The notes under the pieces were generated by a model. It was not told the origin of the DNA, made no database searches, and was given only the letters and a program-made list of their open reading frames with translations. 64,000 nucleotides of DNA from Rhynchopus euleeides (taxonomy: Eukaryota; Euglenozoa; Diplonemea; Diplonemida; Diplonemidae), in NCBI GenBank assembly GCA_963210315.1, contig OY723250.1, positions 992,001 to 1,056,000 on the forward strand, given 5' to 3'. This document shows, piece by piece, positions 21,425-31,306 of the stretch. Position 1 is the stretch's first letter. Each line of letters begins with the position of its first letter. Both the position numbers and the translations under genes were made by a program.

Positions 21425-22954
21425 GGGGGGGTCCAAGTCGTGCACATTTTGACATTTTTGAGGATCGCGCCTGGGGGCAAATAAGGGCCAAAAACCGGTG
21501 AAACCAGGTCCAGATCGGTCCGGAACCGGTGTGCAGGGTCGATTTCCACCCGAAAACCCTATTTTTTGGCCCAAAATCGCCTATGTGAATTTTTGTACCA
21601 CCTTCTGTACCTGGAGGTGGTCCAAAAGGTGGTCCAGGAAGGGACGTCTTCCCCAAACCAGCTACGAACAGACCCCGTTCGTTGTATTTTTGACAAAAAA
21701 TACTGGGGCTTTGGAACGGGTGTCACTTACTCAGCAGCACACACATCTCTTCGTGTAGAACCGGGCGGATACACACCTCTGAGCAGTTCTTCCCTCAACC
21801 CTCCCTGCGCTCTACTCTGAGCCTCGGTCCACAGCTTTTCATCCCTCCTGACACAGAACACCAACTCCCAGGAAGCAGCCGCACTTGGAAGGCTCCATTG
21901 TCGTGCAATGCGTATCTCGGTGCTGTGGACAGGGTAGCCATACTAAAATATTGCAAGGAAGGCACCCTCGTTCTGCTTCCGGGTCAGGGCGGGAGCCGCC
22001 CTTACAGGGTTAGTCCCCCGCAGCTGATGTGGTATCCATAATGACGTGCTCATCGACCATCATCACAATGCGTGTCGTTCGTGACAGGAGCAGCATGGAT
22101 CCAAGTGTGTCCTTCTAAACGAAGGTCGTCCCAGGTCGGAAGAAGAGCCCTTCATGACTCATGAATGATAGCAGCAGCAGCTCTCTGTGCAGTGCCGCAC
22201 GGCGGAGTCAGTCCAAGAGAGGAACGTGTTGAGGTTTCAGTGGTACCGTCCCTGACTACTGAAGGACGGCCAAAGTTGAGCAGACTTAGTCAGATGGTCC
22301 ACTGTTTCCTGTTGGGATCCTTTCAGCTGCCTGTAACATGCGGAATGATGGCAGCTCACGAGGGTGTCCAACGCTGCCCCCAGCTGCTCATCAAGATAAA
22401 AGGCCGATTGCGTGTCATGATCATCCCCCCATGGACAATTAAGACATCACGCAGGCGTCGGCTAACACCGTCGATGCATTGTTGACGAAAAGCAGCTCTT
22501 CCAAGGTCCTTGGGTACGGCAGTGTCAGGCACCCTTGCTCTTTTCCCACCGCTTCCTCATAATGAGCGGTGCCCGTCTATTCCAGGCACCAAACCATTTT
22601 CTGACGATTGTAAAGCACAGAAATGTGCGAATTTGTGCATCAGCAGTGCGTCTCTTCGTACCCCACACCCCGTATTGGTATAGAGCACCTCTTTGTGAAG
22701 GTGGGGTGGTTCGTTGAGCAACAAGGTGCCAGTGGCCACCTTTTGTACCACCTCCAGGTACAGAAGGTGGTACAAAAATTCACATAGGCGATTTTGGGCC
22801 AAAAAATGGGGTTTTCGGGTGGAAATCGACCCGGCACACCGGTTCCGGACCGATCTGGACCTGGTTTCACCGGTTTTTGGCACTTATTTGCCTCCAGGCG
22901 CGATCCTCAAAAATCCTCAAAATGTGCACTTTTTTGGCTGGCGTTGACCCCCCC
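21425..22954. mobile_element. TIR element B in a C tract, with decayed - strand coding remnant
   Basis: The left end, GGGGGGGTCC, and right end, GTTGACCCCCCC, are parts of inverted repeats of about 235 bp, and TA is present at 21423-21424 and 22955-22956. The interior carries - strand protein-like blocks (about 22340-22620), for example AVPKDLGRAAFRQQCIDGV and RTFLCFTIVRKWFGAW, separated by stops in all frames. This suggests a dead transposase. Same design as elements A and C, but the terminal sequences beyond the first ten bases differ. Confidence 0.75.
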
Positions 22955-22956
22955 TA

Positions 22957-23291
22957 ACCCCCCCCCCCCCACCCCCACCGGCAACAGCATACCCTAATGC
23001 CCCTGGGTCACGCGACACAACCTCTGGTTTCTAACACCCTGCGACCACCCACCTCCTCCTTCAGAGTACACGGGCCGCGCGTGGCTTCCACCGCGTATCA
23101 TCTGCAGCCTCCCTCAAGCTGCAAGCTGCATATTTCACTGCATATCCATAATCGTTTGCACTGCAATAAGGGGCCCACCGCACTGCCGCGTCACCCGCCT
23201 GCCCACGGCTATCCTTCCCTAGACCTCCTGGGGTGGTGGCGCAGCTCAGCCCCGACGCGAGGGAGGGTTTGGCCCGGAGGGGTGCCCCGCA
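22957..23291. other. Spacer upstream of PH-domain gene
   Basis: 335 bp, beginning with a C run at 22959-22970. No gene is seen. The promoter of the next gene must lie within this spacer or in the element before it. Confidence 0.4.
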
Positions 23292-23870
23292 ATGAGCTGT
23301 TTCGATGAGAAGGACATTTTGTACAGCGGATTCCTACACAAGCTGGGGGCAGTCAACAAGGCGTGGAAGGACCGATGGTTTGTGCTCGTCGGGACGAAGC
23401 TGTACTACTTCCGGGCGAAGGACCAGCGGCAGCCACAGGGCACGGTGGAGGTCAGGCAGGGGTGGGCACGCCCCGGAGATGACGCCAACCAGCCGTGCAG
23501 CTTCGAGATAATAACAGCGCAGCGGGTCTACCTCCTCGCTGCCCCATCACCCAACAACATGCAGAAGTGGGTCAACGTGCTCAACTCGGTGTCCGAAGTC
23601 GCTCTCGACAATGAGATGTTCTCTATGATGGAGGCGAGAATCCAGGTCGCTGAAATTGAAAAGAACACACGCCACGACGCAGAGGTCACGGAACGGGGAT
23701 ACGACGACGGTGCAGCCGAAGAGGACGAAGAAGAGGAGGATGACGAGGACAGCGACGACGACGATGAAGATGATCATGACGATCATGACGGCCTTGGCGA
23801 GGAAGACCCTGCCCTCGAAGAGGGCGCTTCCTTCACAGAAGAGGCAGCACTGCGCTCCGTGAGGTCGTGA
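23292..23870 (+). CDS. PH-domain protein with acidic tail
   Basis: 192 residues from ATG 23292 (context CGCAATG). Residues ~10-108 form a pleckstrin-homology domain: SGFLHKLG on the first strand, KDRWFVLVGTKLYYFRAKD on strands two and three, a middle loop, and a C-terminal helix with the invariant Trp in NMQKWVNVLNSV. PH domains of this type bind phosphoinositides or proteins at membranes. The basic residues around the first two strands (Lys 17, Lys 24, Lys 27, Arg 29) would fit lipid binding. Residues ~138-172 are almost entirely Asp/Glu with His, followed by a short tail. No other domain is present, so it may act as a small adaptor. Confidence 0.85.
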   Translation: MSCFDEKDILYSGFLHKLGAVNKAWKDRWFVLVGTKLYYFRAKDQRQPQGTVEVRQGWARPGDDANQPCSFEIITAQRVYLLAAPSPNNMQKWVNVLNSVSEVALDNEMFSMMEARIQVAEIEKNTRHDAEVTERGYDDGAAEEDEEEEDDEDSDDDDEDDHDDHDGLGEEDPALEEGASFTEEAALRSVRS

Positions 23871-24556
23871 GCCCCCATAGATCCAGCCAGCGCCCAGAGA
23901 TCCCTGCTTCGGGCAGTGTGGGTGGGGTGGGGGTAGAGGTGGAGTTGCCCCCCCCCCCCCCCCCCTGCACTGTCTCCGTGTGTGCTATTCTCCGATATCG
24001 ATGTGCCCGATGAAAGTGCCGGCGGGTCGGGGGTCGGGGAGGCAGGGCTGGGGGGGTGACCATTCCCTGCCAACCCTTGTTGCGCACTGCCCCACTTGGT
24101 CCCTCCGTCTGTGCCCCCCCCTCCCCCCCCGCCCTTCCCGCCGGCGTGTGTCACATGGGGAGGTGCGGCAGATGTGTTTGCCCCTCCCGCGCCACTGTGT
24201 GCTTGCGAAAAAACCTGTCTCAAAACTGGCCACTCCCCTTTCGGCTGCCAGCCAGAGCCGAACTAGCCGCGAGGGGGTGGGAGGTGGGGGAAAAGGCTCT
24301 GTGTGCCTTGCATGGTGCACAGTGCGGTGAGCCACCCAGCTAGATACAAGCCACCCCCACCCCACCCCACCCCCACCCACCCCACCCCCTTTTCCAAGCG
24401 AATTGCCAAATGGATCTTGTTGCAGTATTCTCTTGCAATGCGTCTCCTCTCTGTCTCTCTATCTCTCCATCTGCTCTGGCGGGTCCAACCACATCACCCA
24501 TACCACCACCCATCCCACTGGAAAGTAGAGGGGCACAGCGGAACACGCAGGGCAAC
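23871..24556. other. Intergenic spacer
   Basis: 686 bp with a C run at 23948-23966, another at 24114-24130 and a CCCCAC tandem at 24353-24390. No gene is supported. Confidence 0.4.
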
Positions 24557-25915
24557 ATGGAGCCGGATGCGTCGCTTGAGGGGCGGCTGCGGTACATCGA
24601 GCAGGCGTCGCAGCAGCTCAAGCAGCAGATGCAGGTGATGAAGACGCTCGTCACCACAGAGGTGGAGGAGCTGCGGGGCGTGCTGCGGCAGCAGGTGGAA
24701 GACATGAAGCAGATTGTCATCCACCAGGACCGGCTGTATTCCGAGCGCATCAAGCGGCTGGAGGAGCGGGTGCAGCAGCTGGCGGAGTTCTCGATGCACC
24801 TTGCGCAGTCGAAGGGGATGATGGGGTCTCTCTCGCGCGAGCAGGTCTCCCTCCCCGTCGACTCGCCTGCGACTGCACGCAAGCCGTCCCTCATTGCGGA
24901 GCCTGAGGCCCCCCTCCCCGCTGCGCCTGTTGCGGCAATAGGGTTCGCGCATGACAGCGACGACGAGGATATCGACGGGCGTGGCGGCTACCAGGCGATC
25001 CTCGCAAAATACTCAGAGAAGATCAACCAGGTGTACCGCCACTACACAGAGACCGCGTCGCGTGCCCTGCACCCCGTGATGACCCTGCAGCAGTTCACAA
25101 AGCTCACGAAGGACTGTGGGTTGTGCAACTCATCGGCGGGTGGGACCGTTGCCGTCAACGCCTACCTGCCTCCCCCGGAGCTGCTGTGGATGAATGTGCT
25201 GCGCAGGCTCCCGCAGAAGCGCAAGAAGGGCAAGCTGAGCTCCGGGAACTTCGCCTACGAGCGGGTGCAGGAGGTTACCCGTGAGGTGTTCCCCGACATG
25301 ATTGTGGTGCTCGCAGAGGAGCAGTACGGGCGTGACAGGCCTGACATGGACAGGGCCCAGGTGGTGGAGCTCTTCCTTGTCAACGACCTGTTCTCTGTGA
25401 CGGATCAGAAGATTGCATCCGCAGAGAACCAGAAGCTGCACCAGAGGGAGAAGCGGCAGACGCCGCATGCTGCTTCCTCAATCAACGACTACTACGATAA
25501 TGAGGATGTGCGTGACTGTCTCAAGCAGTACCGCACGAAGATTAACAATACCTATCAGCTGTACGTCGAGCGGACCAAGTCGAGGAAGGGGAATAAGAAC
25601 CTGACCCTGCAAGGCTTTAGCGACATCATCAAGGACCACGGGCTGCTCCCGCTGATAAGCAAATCGGATGTGCGTGAGATATTCCTCAATGTCCTGCACT
25701 CCCAAGAGGTCCTGTCCGCGATGGGGTACACTGCCTCCCAGCTGGAGTCAACGCAGGTTGACGATTTGGAGGTGGACCGCAAGGGGTTTTATATGACGCT
25801 CCGCCACGTCGCCGAGCATATCTATGGCGACAGGTCGCTGGCAGAGAAATACCCGACACCTGACGCTCGCCTCCGCAAGCTGATGTCGAAGATGTACCTT
25901 CTGGCAGGCAACTGA
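24557..25915 (+). CDS. Coiled-coil protein with two tandem EF-hand/TPPP-like helical modules
   Basis: 452 residues from ATG 24557 (context CAACATGG). An upstream in-frame ATG at 24410 adds 49 residues of poor coding quality. Residues ~8-90 are a Gln/Glu/Lys-rich coiled coil. Two homologous modules follow. Module 1 (~155-290) contains YSEKINQVYRHYTE and MTLQQFTKLTKDCGL. Module 2 (~315-440) contains YRTKINNTYQLYVE and LTLQGFSDIIKDHGL. Each then has an LLWMNVL or IFLNVLH helix and an F...V helix ending near VF or IYG. The pattern (a YxxY helix, an MTLQxF helix and an xKDxGL turn) resembles EF-hand-like helical domains of p25-alpha/TPPP-type and ciliary proteins, without calcium ligands. The internal duplication is clear. 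Function by analogy: microtubule or axoneme association. Confidence 0.7.
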   Translation: MEPDASLEGRLRYIEQASQQLKQQMQVMKTLVTTEVEELRGVLRQQVEDMKQIVIHQDRLYSERIKRLEERVQQLAEFSMHLAQSKGMMGSLSREQVSLPVDSPATARKPSLIAEPEAPLPAAPVAAIGFAHDSDDEDIDGRGGYQAILAKYSEKINQVYRHYTETASRALHPVMTLQQFTKLTKDCGLCNSSAGGTVAVNAYLPPPELLWMNVLRRLPQKRKKGKLSSGNFAYERVQEVTREVFPDMIVVLAEEQYGRDRPDMDRAQVVELFLVNDLFSVTDQKIASAENQKLHQREKRQTPHAASSINDYYDNEDVRDCLKQYRTKINNTYQLYVERTKSRKGNKNLTLQGFSDIIKDHGLLPLISKSDVREIFLNVLHSQEVLSAMGYTASQLESTQVDDLEVDRKGFYMTLRHVAEHIYGDRSLAEKYPTPDARLRKLMSKMYLLAGN

Positions 25916-27726
25916 GCCTGGGTGGGAGGGTGCGGCGATGAGAAAGCTGGATGACCCTCGGGTGTTCGGTGAAGGGGAGGTGGTGGGGATGCCACCGCAT
26001 ATAGAATTCGAGACCCCATGAAGCAACGTCATTGAGGTGGCGGCTAGTGAAAAATCCAATAAAGGCCCCCTCCCAAACACCCCCCCCCCCTTTGGGCAGC
26101 CGTGGATGGCAGTGAAGAGATGTCTTGACCCAGCTCTCGGTGAACCTTTGTCACGCACACAATTGGATGGGCCGACTCTGAAGCTATGCAACATGAAGGC
26201 CTCCGCACCCTGGGAGAGCTGACGAGGCACAGGAGAGCCCGATTCAACACAATGCCTTTGGAGAGGTGCTCGGAACAAGGCGTTCTTTCTGGGCAGTACG
26301 CCACGGAAATACTGGTCGTTCCCAACCCCCAATTCTCTGCCCCGCACCCCCGCACCCCTAACAACGTCGTCGTGTCGTAGAGCGGTGTTTGTTGTGGAGG
26401 GGATTCGCCCTGTGCCACTGTGTGCCAAACTGTGTCACTTTGCAGCAAGTGATGTGAGGCGGTTCACCTCTTCTCGCTTTTGTGCACTTTTGAGGCTCCC
26501 GGTATTTTTATTGTGCGATACGGGTCCTGAGGGTTTTTGCACCGAAGCCCCCACCCGCCTGTGCTGACGGAATAGGGGATAGAAAGGCCGTGGTGCCCCT
26601 GAAAAATTGTCGAGGAAGTACTCCTCGAGTCACCTAAGACCAGCGGAGGTCGTTTTCTCTTCTCACAATTCCGGCGGAACGTTGATGCTGTTTTCGCAGA
26701 AATACTCGCTCCCCCCACACCCGCGCTCTACCCCCCCCCCCCGCACCCGACCCCTGCAAACTGCTAGATGTGGCGCTGCCACACCTATTAGAGAATCAGA
26801 CCAAAACCCCAGCAGCACCTAGGGGTGCTGACGTTTACTGATCTGAGGAGGAGGAGGGGAGGGGGGGGTGCCAGCTTTTTCTTCTGGAGTGACCGGCGTT
26901 GTTCAGCGCGGGGGAACATCTAGAAAATGGGCCTTGGCTGAAGCAAAATAAATAAACTATGCCCTTCAAAAATAGCACCGCTCAAAGCTGGCACACTTTC
27001 TCTCTTCCTCATCCTTGCTGCTGTGGTGGGTGGGCTGTTTCAATACAGCCCGCCATCAAGCGGGCATCACTGCCCCTTACCCCCGCTGTTTTCGTTTCCA
27101 GGGAAAACCCATCTGTTTTGCCAAAGGGAATCCCATGCAGGGAGCGTGGTGGAAGGGGGCGCGGAAGCGATGCTTGTGTGCGTGTGCCTTTCTCCCCTCA
27201 CACCCCCCACCCCCCACCCTCTCTCCTGTCCAGAATTCTCTTAGATTGGCCTCCATACCCCCAACGAGGAGCCTGTGGTCTGCCGCCCTCTTTTTTGCCC
27301 ATAGAGCGGGGGGGGGGGGTGAGTGGGTTCTCCCTTCTTGCAGCTCAGGAGTTGTGCTGTGCAGTAGTTCGCCTCCCCCACCCCCTCCCCCCCCCCCCCT
27401 TCTCCTCCCTTCTCCCTCCGTCAGCACTGGGCTGCACTGATGCGATCTGCTCACATTTCAAGACATGTTTTAGCTGGCCCTCGCTTCCAGTCATATAGCC
27501 AGTCACCTTTTCTCATGAGAAACATTGTTACCACACACACCGAACACCGCTTGGAATGTGGCGAAGGGGTCTGATGAAGCACCGCCACCAAGCAATTGCT
27601 CCAACACACCGCGACACACATGTTCCTGTTCCACGCCATGCATATACAGGAGCTGCGGCCCATACACACGGGCTTGGAAGTGCTGGTCGCTGCCACCCTC
27701 CGGGCCGAGGGCGGTCACCAGGCACC
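25916..27726. other. Intergenic region without a supported gene
   Basis: 1.8 kb. AATAAA occurs at 26057-26062. C runs lie at about 26080, 26731 and 27388, and G runs at 26858 and 27309. A near-perfect palindrome, CAGCACCTAGGGGTGCTG, is at 26813-26830. No coding frame stands out. Confidence 0.4.
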
Positions 27727-30700
27727 ATGGATGTGACCATCCCTGACATGCATCGCGACCCTGCGATGATCAGCGGCAACCTGTCTGAGTTCGAAGGGAT
27801 GGACGAGAAGGATGTCATCGACAAGAAGCTGCAGCAGAAACGGAAGGAGGGGGGTCCCGTCACCGACGACGCCCTCCGGAAAAGACGGAGGAAGGCGGAG
27901 AAGCTGCAGCGCGACCTGTTCTCCAACAAGAGCCTCCATGAGCTGGAGCGCGGGCTGGAGTTCTGCGACGACGACGAGCAGAAGGCTGTGCTGTACTTCA
28001 TGCAGGACAGCAACCACGGCGACACGGAGGGGGCGGAGAAGACGCACAGCGCGGTGGGGAAGCGCAACGCCGCATTCGCCATGTCGCATGTGATCTTCAA
28101 GGCGACGCATGCGTCAGGCCTGTTCCGCATCGACCTTGACGAGGAAACAGACGAGGAGTCCAGCGATGGCGATGACGTGCCGATGGGCTCCCTGGGGATG
28201 GGGTTTGGGAAGCAGTCCTTCGGGGGGAAGCAGTCGTTCGGAGGCCTGCGTGACAAGCCGCCCCCGTCACCCGAGGCCAAGGCCACGCCACCGAAGGCGT
28301 CGCCCCCGCCGCCGCCTGCGCCGGCGAAGCCGCCTGCACCACCTGCACCGCCCGCAGCGCCTGCGCCACCTGCGCCCCCTGCTGCACCCAAGGCGCCTCC
28401 ACCGCCACCGGCACCTGCTGCTCCGCCGCCACCCCCTGCGCCGGGGGCGCGCGCGCCTCCGCCGCCGCCTGCACCCGGGGCACGTGCACCTCCTCCGCCC
28501 CCCGCACCAGGTGCACGTGCGCCTCCACCGCCACCCGCGCCTGGGGCGCCTCCGCCACCGCCGGCACCCGGTGGCGCGCCCCCGCCGCCTCCGCCGCCGG
28601 GCGTGCCGCGGCCGCCCCCGCCCCCGGGTGGCGGTGTGCCGCCGCCCCCGCCCGGTGGGCCGCCGCCGCCGCCAGGGGGTCCCCCGCCACCGCCGGGTGG
28701 GCCGCCGCCGCCGCCGGGGATCCCGATGCCGCCTGGGCTGCTGCCGCCTGCTATGGGGGGGAAGGTCACGAAGTCTACTGTGCAGAGCAAGACGAAGGGG
28801 GTGCGGTGGAATGGGCTGAACACGCAGAAGCTGGAGGGGACGATCTGGATGGAGAAGGTGTGTTGGGTATTATGTTGTGTTGTGGGCGGGATGTTCTTTT
28901 TTTTTTTTGGGAAGAAACCAGGTGTATTTCTAGTGGGGGATGAGGATGAGTCTTTTTGTCATCCGCCCTTTTTCCGGTTTTTTCCAGCCAAAACCAGGTT
29001 TTTTTCCCAGCAAAAAACCGTTTTTTTTCCAGCCAAAATACCGGTTTTTTTCCAGCTAAAACGGGGTTTTTTCCAGCCAAGAGCCCAGACGTTCACTACC
29101 GTGGCCTCCGGCGGCTGGGGGGCTCCGCCCCCCAGACCCCCTGTGGCGGATATCTCGTACCCAAGTCCTTCGATTCCCATCAGGTCAGGGAATCCAACAG
29201 CTCCAGTAGCCTCAGGAGGACGCAGCCAACTTACACAGAATCTGTACGCCCACACTGAACAGATGTTCACTACCGTGGCCTCCGGCGGCTGGGGGGCTCC
29301 GCCCCCCAGACCCCCCGTGTAGCGTGTGTCTGCCCGTCTAGTAACCGCAGCAAGTCCTTGGGCTGTTTCAGCTGTGGCATATCAGAGGGTTCGTCGGAAT
29401 AACGGTCCTGAAAGCCGTTTTTTGGAGTTTTCCTCCAGCACCCGAGTATGGCGCGAGCGGGAGGAATCGTGGAAGGAACCCGTTTTGGTACAAGACCAAG
29501 GGCCCCACACTGGGGAGGAGGGACATTGGGTACCATTTTTAGCTGGAAAAAAGCGGGGATGAATCGGGGATTTTTGGCTGGGAAGACCGGGGATTAAAAA
29601 TACACCTGGAAGGGGGCCCTCGCTACCAGTCACTGCTCGTCACAGCTCGTCAGTCAGTGAGGGGAAGTGGGCTGGAGCTCACTTTTTCTCACTCAGTCAC
29701 ACTTGGTAGCGAAGGCCCCCGAAGAAACTATTTTGGAGGGTGAATGCACGAGCAGGCACCGTTTGTACAGACAAACAGTGCACCTCAAGTCTTTTTTGTG
29801 CTTGCGGTTCTCAGTGATGTGTATGATAACACGACGGTAGCAGTCGGGGTGCATTCCGACTAGTCGCCCCACGAGTCGGGTTCGACTAGTTGAACCCGAC
29901 AAGTCAGTGTCTACTAGTCGGGGCGCATGTAATTATTGGTGAGAGGATCCGAGCACATTTGATGCGCAGTCTTGTCATCCCCTCCCGCTCACAGGACCTT
30001 GCAGGCGACGCAAAGGACATTTTGCCCACTGACGTTTTGGCGACTTTGGACATGCAGTTCGCAAAGAACCCTCCCAAGAAGCAGGCATCGCCTGAGAAGA
30101 AGAAGCCGGAAAAGCCACAGATCCTGGATTCCCAGCGCGAGCAGAAGGTGGGGATTGTGCTGAAATTCCTCAAGATGTCGCTGAACGAACTTTACGACTC
30201 GCTCGTCTCCATGGTATGGTTTCCTGTCCGGGGGTGCGTTGGCACGACGGGAAAAGCTTCTGGCTCCCAAAGCCACTGAGTTGTGGACAGCCAGAACGCG
30301 TGTTTGGATCTGTTTTTGAAAGTCACACTTCTTCGTTCCCTGTGAGCAATTCTTGCCCCACGCCACGCCCACACCACAGGACTTTACGGACATCGAAGTC
30401 GATGCGGATACACTCACAAAGCTCCTCAGCATCGCACCCAAACCCGAGGAGCTGAAGAAGATCGAAACGCTGACGAAAGAGGACGTGGACGGGCATTCCC
30501 CTGCTGTGCGCCTCTTCTACATGCTGAAGGACTTCCCCCGCTACGAGGAGCGCCTGATGTGCTGGCTCACCTCGCTGGAGTTCAAGAGCGAATGCTACGA
30601 CATCACAGACTCGTGCGACACCATCGCAGAGACAGCCGAAGGCATCCGCAACAACAACGGGTTTGCAAGCGTGCTGCAGGTCATCCTGGCCCTCGGGAAC

Positions 30701-31306
30701 TACCTCAACATCGGCAGCCAACAAGCCGGGGCCAAGGGCATCCGCATCGGCGACCTTGAGAAGCTGACGATGCTGAAGGCGATGGACGGTTCGTCGCTGC
30801 TGGACTGGGCTGTGGAGTTCATCTACAAGAAGGACATCGAGCTTTGCGAGTTCTCTAAAACCCTGCCTCCTATGAAGCACGTCCTCAGCATGGACTTTGC
30901 TGCCATCGAGAAGGAGGTGAGTGACCTCAACTCTCGCATCTCGCGGTGCGAGCGTGCGGTGAAGAAGGATAAAATCTCCCCAGATGACGGCCTCCAAACT
31001 GTGATTGGGAAGTTCCTCAAAAGCGGTGTCAAGAGGATGGACAAACTGAAGCAGTCCCACGAGAATGCGCAGGAGCAGCTGCGTGTCCTGCTGCAGTACT
31101 TCGGGGAGGCCCCCGACGCAGGGCAGGAGGCGACCAACTGGCTCCAGTCCCTTCACCAGTTCATCGGAAGCTTCAACGGGTCGGTGGATAAGCTGAAGAA
31201 GAAGATGGCGGCAAAGGAAAAGGAAAAGATTGCGAAGGAAAAGGCCAAGGAGAAAGAGAAGGAAAAGGAGCAGAAGGAGAAGGAGAAGAAGAAGAACAAG
31301 AAGTAA
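27727..31306 (+). CDS. Formin (FH1-FH2), three exons
   Basis: Exons are 27727-28857, 29995-30213 and 30380-31306, with introns of 1137 and 166 bp (GTGTGT...CACAG and GTATGG...CACAG), all phase 0. The product is about 758 residues. The start is ATG 27727 in the strong context CACCATGG. Residues ~1-175 are charged and helical with no clear GBD/FH3. Residues ~178-341 are FH1: a long series of poly-proline blocks that would bind profilin-actin. FH2 runs from ~350 to ~720: KGVRWNGLN and GTIW at the lasso, a linker across the exon 1/2 join, a helical core, and RNNNGFASVLQVILALGNYLN near 490-510, which is the most conserved FH2 segment. The C-terminus is a Lys/Glu tail. Formins nucleate and elongate actin filaments. 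Intron 1 is filled with repeats. Confidence 0.93.
28918..29609. mobile_element. TIR-like element in formin intron 1
   Basis: The ends CCAGGTGTATTT and AAATACACCTGG are inverted. Inside the left end are about five tandem ~22-bp units carrying TTTTTTCCAGCCAAAA (28975-29085), and the right end carries inverse words (TTTTTAGCTGGAAAA and GGCTGGGAAGACC). The dispersed GC repeat copy at 29092-29325 is nested in the centre. GAAGAAA at 28911-28917 recurs at 29721-29727, after the adjacent small element, so the true outer boundary could be 29720. Confidence 0.55.
29092..29325 (+). repeat. Dispersed direct-repeat pair, copy 2
   Basis: Direct repeats with the GGCCTCCGGCGGCTGG core lie at about 29092-29141 and 29268-29325, with a period of 176 bp. 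The next ~180 bp (to about 29505) is also homologous to the sequence after the copy at 38660, including CCTGAAAGCC and GAACCC words, so the full repeat is probably over 400 bp. Confidence 0.75.
29612..29720. mobile_element. GGGGGCC-CTCGCT miniature TIR element, copy 1
   Basis: 109 bp with ends GGGGGCCCTCGCTACCAGTC and TGGTAGCGAAGGCCCCC, flanked by GAA on both sides. The interior carries TCAGTCAGTGAGGGGAAGT, which recurs in reverse orientation in the copy at 62558-62659. No coding capacity. Confidence 0.75.
29850..29925. repeat. Cluster of ACTAGT-centred palindromes
   Basis: GACTAGTC-type words occur three times in about 75 bp. The central one is a near-perfect 26-bp palindrome (29876-29901) built on GGTTCGACTAGTTGAACC. 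It lies in formin intron 1, about 70 bp before the 3' splice site, and could fold in pre-mRNA. Confidence 0.6.

Noticed and set aside
27528-28823. 431-codon - strand frame rich in Gly
   Set aside because: It is the antisense of the formin FH1 proline tracts.
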